DNA of 64,000 nucleotides from Gremmenia infestans (Eukaryota > Ascomycota > Leotiomycetes > Helotiales > Hamatocanthoscyphaceae): positions 434,001 through 498,000 of the forward strand of contig JAFEVB010000015.1 of the NCBI GenBank assembly GCA_032629725.1. Reading direction: 5' to 3'. A program made the position numbers and the translations under genes. Shown here one piece after another: positions 46,168-56,027 of the stretch. Below the pieces are notes generated by a model, which was not told the DNA's origin, searched no databases, and worked only from the letters and a program-made list of their open reading frames with translations. How positions within the stretch are numbered: position 1 is the stretch's first letter; every line of letters starts with the position of its first letter.

Positions 46168-49139
46168 ATGCCTCCTAACCCTGCGCGTCCATTTTCTTGT
46201 CCAGACTGTTCCCGTGCATTCACACGAAGTGTATCTACTCCCACTCCGCATCCGCACATGACTTGATGACTCTGATCTAACTCACGGATAGGAGAACCTT
46301 GTGCGGCATAAACGGACGCGTATGTGCTACTTCAGTATGCTGCTCCCACTAGATACTGAACTGACTATCTCGAAGACCACGATGGTGCCCTAGGGCCTCG
46401 CTTTGAGTGCCAAACATGCCACGTGCAATTTAGTAGAAGGTACCAAAATATCATACACCCGTACGTGTGAATGGTGACGAAGAGTGCTGAAGAAAGTGGT
46501 AGAGATGTCTGCAAAAGACATACTGTAAAATGCCCCAAACGCGGGACTCCTTCACCTAAGGCAGTCGAGCTGCAGCCAGCGGAATCTGAACCAGCTCCGA
46601 CAGGTCCCATAGTCCCTGATCCGAATCTCGGTCTGAACGAATTTGCCCATTGCGAACCGGGTCAAGGCAGTGCTGGATTTGACCTGCATCTTCAAATGGA
46701 TGTGGATGACATCACTTGGACAGAGCAACCTCTGAATTTAGAACTGTTAGTATGCCTTCATCGCGCCAAAGACTGTCGCGTAGAGAGATACACTACTTCG
46801 TGCACACGCTCCATGGCCACCTAACATTTTTGATATAGTTTATCGGAGGATACGAAGTCTGCTTATATACAATCGTATATCACTTTCTTTCACCCATCGT
46901 TGCCGATTCTCCATCCGCCAACGCTCAGTACTCTCTCATCACCTTCCGTCTTGTTGATGGCTGTTTTGGCCATTGGGTGCATGTATTCAGCAAGCAGATC
47001 TGATCGACCGGATGCCTTGGATACCAATGCAAAGCGGAAGCTCAGCCGGGAACTATGGAGATGTGGATGTCACGAGGTGGAGCTCTTCGTACGTATATCT
47101 ATCCTAGAATAGAATACATTGATTGATGCTCCCAGGTCGAGAAGCATCGTCCTAGATGGAGGTAAGTCGATGTCGCTTTAACATTTCCCAATCAAGGCCT
47201 AATGAGTTGTGCTCTTTGCATAATCTTTCAAACTTTCTCCGCGCAGAGCCATATCCCGATTGCAGTCTATTATCTTGCTCATCTCAAGCGTGTATGGAAT
47301 GTACTGACGATAATGTGCAAACAGAACGCCGTGGGTACTCCAAAGCTACGTGCTGTTGATTGTATATGGAACTTTCACAGGTGACGAGAAGTGCATCTCA
47401 AAGTCCAGGGATATGTACAGAATGGTTGTAGATGTGAGAGTAGTCTCCGCTGTATCAATCCTCCACTAACATGGACGCAGGCGCTTCGCGATTTCGAGCT
47501 ATTACATCAGAAATCGGTTTTTCCTGCGGTCTCTGCGTGGGATTGTAGCCTCAGTCTATCAGCTTCGCCTGCGGAAACGCAAAGAACATGGCAGCTCTTT
47601 ACTGACCAAGAATCCACCAAGCTAGCGCTCTATGCCCTGTTTTATTTCGACTTCCATCTCTTTGCGTCCTTCAACATGCGCCCAATGCTTTCTTCTATTG
47701 AATTTGAGTGGGATCTCCCCATGGATTCAGCTTTATGGGAGGCAGAATCTGCCACGAAATGGTGGCATGTAATACTCCAGAGGCAGCTTGAATCAAGCGA
47801 TGGTGCTATGTTGGGAGATCAGGTTCAAATAAAGTCCCTGTTGGTTGCTTCCCAGTCTTTACTGTCTAGTACGTATGCCTACCTCAGATATATGTAGCGG
47901 AAAGCGGTGGCTCATTCGATTGTTCAAAATAGACACGACATCCCCAGTACTACGCAAGAATCTTTCCTCGTCGGCTTTTGCAACATTATGCATAGTCGCA
48001 AGTCTAGAGAGCCTCGTCAGAGACTTCACTCGAAGCTACTATCAGCTGCCGCCGACTCTCGCAGACCCATCCCCCTTCCATATTTTAAGCCAATCTCAAA
48101 ATGCAAAGGTTTCGACGGCAATTGTTTCCATATTATCAATTGCTACTGATAGATCTTGCTCATCCTGCGACTGCACGTGCGTTTCTCTTTGGCATGCTGT
48201 GATAGTAAGTTTTTCTTCATTCCTTCCAACAGGTGATGGGTTCGAGATCTAGAGCCCCGTATATCATTATTTTGTTCGAAGGGGCATGAATTTCTGCCTC
48301 TGCTTTCATTCTCTTTGATTAGGATTCGCTAACTTGGAGAATTACAAAGCTCGGATGTCTATCTATTAAGATCAGTCTCTGTAAGCCGGACGATCTCCTC
48401 GTTGGCGGAATTATAGAAGCCAGCCCAGCTGCTGGTTTAGCTACGAGCGTGCATTTAAATCTAGGTGACTACGTATCGTCGCGACGTTCAGGTAAGCAAA
48501 CCTCCCCGCGCCTATTTCAACCATCTGGGTGTTCGTGGGCTTGCAGCATGCAATCTCTCACGAGCGAGCACATTCACAAGCATCAAACAGCTCCTCCCAC
48601 CAGATCGCTTCATACTAAATATGCCCAACAAAAGTTTGCTAATTATCGACTGTGATGAAGGCTCAAGTACTAGACGGAAACCGATCGCAGAAAATGGCTT
48701 TGTTGCCATTTTAGACGAAATGCTCACGGCGATGCACGAAATGGGAACGAGCACAATTTCACCGCCTTGGGAGGGACCATGGACAACCGTGCAAGGATTC
48801 AAGATCCTCATTATTTTGTGGCAGGCGTTGCGATTCAGCATTGCTGAACTACAAAGCCAGGTGTGTCCGCCACCAAGCGTCAACAAATACACCAAAGTGT
48901 ACGACCCTGCAAGGAGCGTAGTGCATTGTATTATCACTGCACTAGACATTTACGATCCTCTCGAAATACATATATCTCACGAATCCCTATCGACACCGGA
49001 AGATCTTGATAACGTTGATCAACTTGAGACGCAGTTCATATATTGGATGAGAAAGCTATGTGATCGCAGGGATGTGTGGGATATAGGGCCATCTATGGGT
49101 AAAGTCTTGGATGAAATCCGTGCCGTGGAGGAGATGTAG
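46168..49139 (+). CDS. C2H2 transcription factor with fungal-specific regulatory domain, cluster-linked
   Basis: Eleven exons: 46168-46230, 46292-46319, 46376-46439, 46503-46745, 46839-47088, 47136-47161, 47325-47433, 47481-47868, 47933-48204, 48323-48491 and 48547-49139; 734 residues. The first four exons build two zinc fingers: CX2CX12HX3H (SCPDCSRAF ... VRHKRTHH) and a C2HC version (ECQTCHVQF ... KRHTVKC). No Zn2Cys6 follows. The rest is the helical fungal transcription-factor domain, beginning FFHPSLPILHPPTLSTL and MAVLAIGCMYSASRSD, and ending WMRKLCDRRDVWDIGPSMGK. Exons up to 47868 are well supported by joins in frame; those at 47933-48491 are my best choice but less certain. It is probably the local activator of the oxygenase/aldolase/transporter cluster. 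Confidence 0.8.
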
Positions 49140-49149
49140 TTCTCGAGCG

Positions 49150-49251
49150 GTGGAGGAGCTTCAGGATACACCTCCACATTGCGATGGGATTGCAACGCCG
49201 CATTTCTATCACGGCTCCGAAAAGTGGGCATGAGGTGGAGGTGAGGTGGAG
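49150..49251. promoter_or_regulatory. GTGGAG/CTCCAC array behind the regulator
   Basis: Four half-sites in 102 bases: GTGGAG at 49150-49155, CTCCAC at 49172-49177, GTGGAG at 49235-49240 and 49246-49251. A further copy at 49125-49130 lies in the last codons of the regulator gene. Confidence 0.45.
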
Positions 49252-50413
49252 GTGGCTGCAGCTATATTGAAGCAACAAACACGAAAACAGGATGTTTCAG
49301 CCGCGAGTCAAATAGCTGAGAGCCCTCGTCGTATACCCCCACCACCACCAGTAAACTACTATGTCTAAAGTGAGGTCTGTAAGCTTCCTGCCGTTCTTTC
49401 CTGAAGCGCATACTGACTTTCAAACAGTATGGCCATGGCTTGATAGGGACTGACATGGTCCTCAATCTCCAGAAAGTTAACAACAAGACAACAAGAATCC
49501 TAGCCTAAGCTTGTGCACCCGCACTGTATTTAGGGGCGACAGTCTCAAGACATCTAGTAGGATTCCAAAACCAGATTACGCCGCGCTTGTCGAATCACGT
49601 ACCCGAGTAATGTGATTTTCACCATGGCCGCTCAACCCCAGAATTGGTAAAGACACATCCCAGTCTGATATACCAATGAGAGAGTAATTTCGCGGTGGAT
49701 AATGGATTTCCGAGATGCAATGCCCCCTCCTTTTAGGCGAGAGGGATGGAAACTGCTGCCTTTGTTGATCGTGTGGTGCTCCACCAGGCAGATCCCGTTT
49801 CATAGGCGCAGGGAATATGTATGACGGCGTAGCAAGGGAACAGTCTTAAACAGATTTCAGAACATGCGCAAGAAGCGTACCTATACTTTAGAAGTTGTCA
49901 GATGGAGATTTCATAGCTGCTAAAACCTTGGTGGAAATGTTTCGAAAGCAATCGTGGGCTTTTGGGATGCCTCTTATTACCCTATTTTAATAATTTTACG
50001 TACCGATGATCATATACCGAGTCCTTTCTTTTATGACAAGTATTCTGCATGCATAGGGCATACAGATAAGTTGTATGAATACTAGTAGACAGCTCGGATG
50101 GGGTACTTGAAAGTTGAGACTTCTGCACCTTCAGATGATAACCGAGGATGGATTATATGCCGAAGAAACTCCGATACATACCTACCTTCAACCAGTTACT
50201 CACAATTAATCGATCAGGAAGCAGAAATTCAAATAGAAGAGTAACTATGCTATTTGATTCTTTAGCGTCAATTTAAATACCTATCTGTATCTACCTGATT
50301 GTTCCACAATTTTGAGAGATTTATAGAACATCGGACCTATGGTTGACGTTCTTTGGTCGCTTCTAAGACTTAGCTTTCGCGCCAACTCCGAGTCAATAAA
50401 CAACAACGCAGCG
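49252..50413. other. intergenic spacer between cluster and next gene
   Basis: No gene supported. It contains the third full element (49773-49784, listed separately) and then a mostly featureless AT-rich promoter region for the gene starting near 50339-50414. Confidence 0.5.
49773..49784. promoter_or_regulatory. full element, complementary orientation
   Basis: GTGGTGCTCCAC, the exact reverse complement of the copies at 39644 and 43064. It lies 0.63 kb downstream of the regulator's stop codon. Confidence 0.55.
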
Positions 50414-51784
50414 ATGTCAACATTACCTTCACGAACGCGTTCACTCCGCAAGCCAGCAGAAAATGGGAGCAGACCTAGTAGATCAACTACTGCCGACCCT
50501 AAAGAGAGCAATCTAATCTTGAAGCCCGCACCTCCTACGCGGAGCAGCCAGTCCCCAAGTCGTCTCCCCACGGTCAACCGCCCAACGCGGAGTACATCCA
50601 CAGTCACACGACCTCCCAATTCAAGTGCCAGCATACCCAGCAAACCCTCAATTAGACCCCCTTCAACTCGAGCCAGTGTCAGCAAACCAGCCACTACCGA
50701 ATTGCAACGACGGCCTTCAACAAGCAGTCGCAATGGCAACCCCGCCTCAAATACCACAGAGCCCGTGAAGCAAGACCGCTCACGACCACCCGTCACACAA
50801 TTCCGACATGTACGAAATTCATCTACGAGTAATACCCTCCCCTCAAACACGACTCGACCAAAAGGCCACACGAGAAACAAATCCTCCTCTACGTTAAGCT
50901 CGACGTTAAGCACCTCTAACGCTCTAGAGCCCGCTCCCCGACTCGAGCCTCCCCAGCTTCGAAAACCAAACTTCTCAACCCTCCAACAGCACTTCTCGCC
51001 CGCCAAAAACCTAGCCCCGAAACCCCATCCAGCAGCCTTCCTAGCCCCGCCCTCACCGAGCAAATTGCCCTCCAACATCGCCATCTCGGCCGAGACTGCA
51101 AAGCTGCAAAACGAGCTGCTGCAATTGCATCTCTTGCATAAAGATGCCGGGCTTGTGGACAAGCATTGGCGGGCCAGCGCGCGGAAGAAGTTAGGGGAAC
51201 GGTTCCAGGAGGTGGTGGATAGGAATGATGTGCTGGTGCAGGAGGAGGTGAATGCAATAGGCAAGGTAAATGCTGCGGCGTTGAGAAAGTGGAAACAAGC
51301 TAGCACGCCTGGGTGGGGGTTGGAGGAGAGGGTGCAGGTACTTGATGAGGTTGTTTCTGGGGTGTGGAATCTTGGGGAGAGTGGGGGAAAATTTGCGCGT
51401 GTTGTGAGGAGGTTTGAGAGGTGGCTTAGTCGGTCTCAAGGTACGATTGCTGCGCGCGAAAACGACGCAGATGGGGATATTGTCTTTGTGGAAGAAATTG
51501 ATGGGGCGTGGAAGGATGATTGTCTTATTTTGGGCAAGAAGTTGGAAGTGTGGAGAGAGCAATTGAGGGGATTGGAGACCCCTGATAAGGGATCCAGTCT
51601 GGCTGTTGTGGTGGATGGATGTCGACGTCTTGTGAAGGGGATGCTGATGGAGTTGGGTGTCATGGCGCAGATTGAACGCGATATTATGATTAGGGAAGGA
51701 GAATGGATTCAGAGTATGAATGATGATGTCGAGGATGATGAGAAGGATATGCCCATTGCGGGTGCTTGTTGGAGGTCGCGGTAG
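50414..51784 (+). CDS. Ser/Pro/Thr-rich N-terminus plus helical C-terminal domain, unknown
   Basis: Single exon, 456 residues from ATG 50414 (MSTLPSRTRSLRKP); the frame is open to an earlier ATG at 50339, which would add 25 residues. The first ~240 residues are basic, disordered and full of Ser/Thr-Pro-Arg words. From about residue 240 the protein is helical: SAETAKLQNELLQLHLLHKD, then KHWRASARKKLGERFQEV, a Trp-rich middle (GWGLEERV, GVWNLGE) and an acidic C-terminus. This type of fungal protein resembles spindle-pole or microtubule-associated factors in composition, but I recognise no family. A 341-residue open frame on the opposite strand is a shadow. Confidence 0.75.
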   Translation: MSTLPSRTRSLRKPAENGSRPSRSTTADPKESNLILKPAPPTRSSQSPSRLPTVNRPTRSTSTVTRPPNSSASIPSKPSIRPPSTRASVSKPATTELQRRPSTSSRNGNPASNTTEPVKQDRSRPPVTQFRHVRNSSTSNTLPSNTTRPKGHTRNKSSSTLSSTLSTSNALEPAPRLEPPQLRKPNFSTLQQHFSPAKNLAPKPHPAAFLAPPSPSKLPSNIAISAETAKLQNELLQLHLLHKDAGLVDKHWRASARKKLGERFQEVVDRNDVLVQEEVNAIGKVNAAALRKWKQASTPGWGLEERVQVLDEVVSGVWNLGESGGKFARVVRRFERWLSRSQGTIAARENDADGDIVFVEEIDGAWKDDCLILGKKLEVWREQLRGLETPDKGSSLAVVVDGCRRLVKGMLMELGVMAQIERDIMIREGEWIQSMNDDVEDDEKDMPIAGACWRSR

Positions 51785-52591
51785 GAATACTAGCCAGCCA
51801 TCAAGAAACGACTAATAATTACGTTAGTAATAAGAGAAGACATCTGAGAATGGTCCTTTCAGGTTGTTCTCTCGCCTGCGGTCTCCAAGTAGGAGACTTG
51901 CAGTGCCGTCGCGCTGTGCATTCACGCTCACAGTCCATATTCATTGCATGAGACACAGGTTCCGTACCACGATTCTTAGCCTAGTGGCCCTCTTCGTATC
52001 TTAAACAATAATCTAATTCGCTTCTTTTCATGACCCTTTATAGAGTCATTCAAATCCCTATTGCTCCAGCTCATTTTCACAGGACTCGGAAGAAACTTCT
52101 GATCAAGTCAGGTTATTGACACAGCTCTTTAAATTTTAATAAGCCATATTTCTTGGCTATTGCCAATTTTACCTAAACCATTTCTGTTGGTCTCGCAAGG
52201 TGATCACTTCGCCTCTATATTAGGTCTGTATTTAGGGGTCTTCGTGGTTTCATCGATGTTGATTCTTGTGCAAAATCTCGAACATAGACGGCTCAGTGCC
52301 GTGGGTCAAAGCCTAGACAGACAGGTTTAATTTTGAGGCATTCGAATGTTGTGATCTCTAGCAGAGAATGAATCTAGGCAATATGGTGTTTGCCAGCTTG
52401 GGTGTCTACCACCTTGATAGGATACCAGATTTGAAATTTTCTAGAAATCAGGTTCTGAGCTCAAACGTCTATTATGCGTAATATATCAAACTTTGAAAGA
52501 TCTCTTTCGTTGCTGGTCATTACTAGTGCTGCATGCAAATATTTCGTTCATAACGCGGCATTTCACTCTTCCCCGCCAAATAAAATAACAG
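51785..52591. other. intergenic between convergent genes
   Basis: About 0.8 kb joining two 3' ends; AT-rich, no gene or structured repeat recognised. Confidence 0.5.
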
Positions 52592-55500
52592 CTAGAGCAG
52601 GATACAGTAGTTCGAGGGTATAATGCCAGTCTCCCCGTTGTTGTTCCTCGCTTGCCACCATCTCCCAAAGACGTCGGAAACTTCGAGGATATCGTGCTTG
52701 TTGAAGCTGATTTCACGAAGATCATCTGGGTTGGCTTCATATGAGTAGATTGCTTTTACCCTGTATAGGTACTTGATTCCTGGCGTGTTCGAACGTAGAG
52801 AGCTTCCTAGCAAAGACAGCGCGTCTTGATCCATTGTTTCCCTTGGCTCAAGATCTATGGTAGGGTTGAGCGGTGGCGTATACTCTGTTGATAATACTGA
52901 GTATAGACTGTCTCGCCCATCAGAGTTCAGTTTGTAATCTTTTTCTCGGGGGGCAAAGAATTGCTTGACCAAAGTACATCTCGATATATAAAATGGTAGC
53001 TTGAGTAAAGCCTTCATATAAAGGTTTATTTTGATCGCACTTTCTTCGGTGATAGCATCCGTGACTTGGGGCACTGGGCCGGACATATAAGGTATTATTC
53101 GATTGAGAGCCTCCACAGAAAACTTGGTCAAGAGAGCAAGTTGAAACTTATAGATCTCTTCAAAGGATCGCGACAGCTCCCAGTGCCGGCCATTTTCGAA
53201 CGCGACCTCCATGGCGTACAAATTCTTGTTTTCTACGAAAGAAGATTCAGACACACGAGCGGAAATTAGAGCATACAAGCCAGAGTCAGTTTCAGCTGTG
53301 TTTGACGCCTCGGCTGTGTTCGACGCTGCAGCTGGTTTCTCGGTGGTACTGGTCTTGCGGCTCTGTTTCCATTCTTGGATGGTTGGTAATCTTTCCAGCC
53401 GCTCCTGTTTTTGCTCATCCGATGCAGCTCTTCTATTCTCAACAGGCCCTACTATTATTTCGATGAAGGAGAGTGGGATCAGGCCAGGGCCTCGAGATCC
53501 GAAAATTGATTCTGCAACGACCCATTCTGGATCACTCTGGGCATGGATTTCTATTATGCTGCCAGCTTTGGACTCGAGTTCATTGGGAAATTTCGCGGCG
53601 AAATCATAATTAAGAAAACCATGGACTGAGGCCAGAACTGGTGACCCAGATGGTATATCGACAGTACCTGCGCCCGTATCCTTCACTGAATCGGTCCACT
53701 CTCTGACTGAAGACCGATCGCCATTGCCAGAGTTAGTGAAGCCTCGGAAGTCTCCTTGACGCATAAAAGATTGCTCTTGCTCATTTGGAGCATCAGTCCT
53801 CTTTCCCTTAGCCAATCTGGACAGTAGGCTGACTCTAGGGGATCTTTTGGGGCCTCTAGAAGCATTTGCCTCTGCCTTATCATCAAATATCTTCATCCGA
53901 GCCATGAAATTCCAGTCTTCTTCTTGGGAATCATCCCAAACATAGTTTTGCAACGAGCTAGCAGATGTATCGTTTTCCTCTCCCCAGCTCATACCTTTCT
54001 CTTCCAGTATTGATGCGCGGCTGTCTTGGCCCGAGGAAGAAGTTGTCTGGGCCAAGTTGGCATTCTGGGATACAACCGAAGTATGTCCATCCTCATTCTC
54101 TTCGCCGTCGTCGTATACCGGTGGAAGTGAACTTATCGCCATCTGCCGCAAGTGGCGGCTAATGTGCTTGAGAATGCTATCAACACTCCCATCAATATCG
54201 TTTGGTTCACAACAGAGCGGACACGCCCGATTACGAACTGGTCGTTCACACAGCGCTGATAGTGCGTTTGACTCGTTACTAAACTTAAATTCTATCTTAT
54301 GCATCTTGCTGACATGAGATAGGAACTCGTCTTTATCGCCAAAGACATCAGGGCAGTCTTTGCAATGCCACTCCCGCCAGTGGGAAGTAGTCTCATGATG
54401 CCGCCAATCGCCGAAAGTCTCAAAAAGCTGCTCCGATGCGGAGCATGAGCTGAAAGTACAAACGTATGGTTTCATATCACAATACACATGGTAGCTGATC
54501 TTTGTTAGCCTAGGTTTCACACAAGGTCGATGGATTTCGGCTTACTTCCAGTCTTGTTTACCGTTCTTGATTTCGATGCTGGAAAAACAAAATGGGCAAA
54601 GAAATGGCACCCCAAAAAGCGCTTTTTCGGAATTTGGCGGCGGCGGAATAATACGAATTTGCGCTTTCCTGTTCGCAACCGAAGATTGCAGAGTATACTG
54701 AGTCTGTCCAGACTCTGAAAGAGGAGGCAATGGTCTTTCAAAAAAGGTAGATGCATAAGTCTCTTCTGTCATCTTGGTTATTCTGGTTACCTCGGTGTAG
54801 ACAGATCTCCGTCTTGCATTTACTGAGATCATATCCACTTTTGATTCCTTCTTCCCTTCGTCGACAGCGGGAATTTTCAGCTGTGGCCTCTCTGTGTAAT
54901 TCATGATCTTCTCCTGATGCTTCTTCCGATACCAGAAGAGACGTCGCCGTTGGGTATTGGCTTTTGCTAAACGTTCTAGGAGTGATTGATCCGAACACTC
55001 AGGGAAGGTCGAGCGAGCAATATGATAGTCCAACTCTTCGTAAATGCTCATATCTAGCTTGGCGGCTCGTAGGTGACGATCCTGTTGTGGTCGTCTTTGA
55101 AGTGCGATAAAGTATTTATACAAATTAGAAACAGCCTGTTCGATGTCCAAATATGCTTCTCGGAGCTCTGTAGTGCTGGACTCGGCTTCCAAGTCGTTGA
55201 TGAATGCTCTAACACTTGAGGTATCGGAGCTATCAGAAGACTCGGGTAATGTTTTTGAATCATCAAGTGATGAAGCCAGAACAATTTTGGCTACCCAGAC
55301 ACCAATGTCAATATGTATACCAAAAGAGAAAAGCCTTCTTACCCTCATCTAAGATTTCTATTATCTTCATCAAACGATTTCGAACTCCTTTGTGCAATGA
55401 TAGCTCCTCCCGAAGTCGATGATCCAAAGACAAAGGATCGGTAGGTCTCCTGTGTGCACCATGGTTTCCCGCCCATATTCTAAATCTGCCCAATTGATCC

Positions 55501-55724
55501 TGCAAATCGGATGTTCTGAATTCATTAGGCGCTGGGTCTCCTTGAAGCAGATTCAGTATCTGCGTGAATCCTATAAGAGAGAGATCATATAAGCTGGCTA
55601 TGGATTCGACTTGATCTGAGATTGTTTCGTCTGCTTTAGAGCGGTCATGCGCTTCGGCATCCACCACAAGGGTATGTGGCGACAAGGCTGCAGTGGCACT
55701 GCCTATGGAAGACGGCCTCACCAT
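52592..55724 (-). CDS. multidomain adaptor: fungal C2H2-type fingers with SH3-PX-SH3
   Basis: Three exons, 55343-55724, 54546-55290 and 52592-54494, give 1009 residues. Residues 1-200 are helical and acidic. At about 355-500 is the Cys/His array common in fungal STAND and ankyrin-linked proteins: [27 protein letters not shown] and [18 protein letters not shown] disordered linker follows. SH3-1 lies at about 662-725 (GFLNYDF ... [10 protein letters not shown]), a PX domain at about 781-895 ([20 protein letters not shown]), and SH3-2 at 945-1009 ([18 protein letters not shown] ... [14 protein letters not shown]), which is strikingly like the Sho1 SH3. PX domains bind phosphoinositides and SH3 domains bind Pro-rich partners, so this looks like a membrane-docked scaffold. 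Divergent from the DUF7580 gene. Confidence 0.8.
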
Positions 55725-56027
55725 GATTCAAGCTTTCTTCGCCTACATCGATGCATCTATGAAGGTGGAAGACTATCAGTGGAGTATAAAACCAAGGCTC
55801 AATGTCAAAAATGGAACGTCCCACGTCCACAAGTCCTAATGTGGCGACTTCAGGCTGAAGTCCTCAGCTCGGTTAGATCACAAATCAGCAGATGATATAC
55901 ACAGTTACAGCAGGCGCCACCAAGATGCGGCTGACTCGGAGGTTTTCAACGAAGTTTTGAAGCCTGAGACACTCACATTATCTACCTGATATGAATATCT
56001 GTGGTTGACTTATCACAGGTGCTGAGT
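55725..56027. promoter_or_regulatory. shared divergent promoter, SH3-PX adaptor / DUF7580 gene
   Basis: 303 bases separate the start codons, so both genes share this promoter. No recognised elements. Confidence 0.45.

Noticed and set aside
47162..47324. Protein-like frame in the 163-base intron of the C2H2 regulator, suggesting an extra exon
   Set aside because: It meets in-frame stops; skipping it restores the domain (PRWRTPWVLQSYVLL) in the right phase.
37262..49139. Classical secondary-metabolite cluster
   Set aside because: No PKS, NRPS, terpene synthase or prenyltransferase is present; a catabolic or tailoring set fits better.
50281..51306. 341-residue open frame opposite the Ser/Pro-rich gene
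   Set aside because: Arises from the biased codon composition of the plus-strand gene; no ATG-context, domain or splice support.
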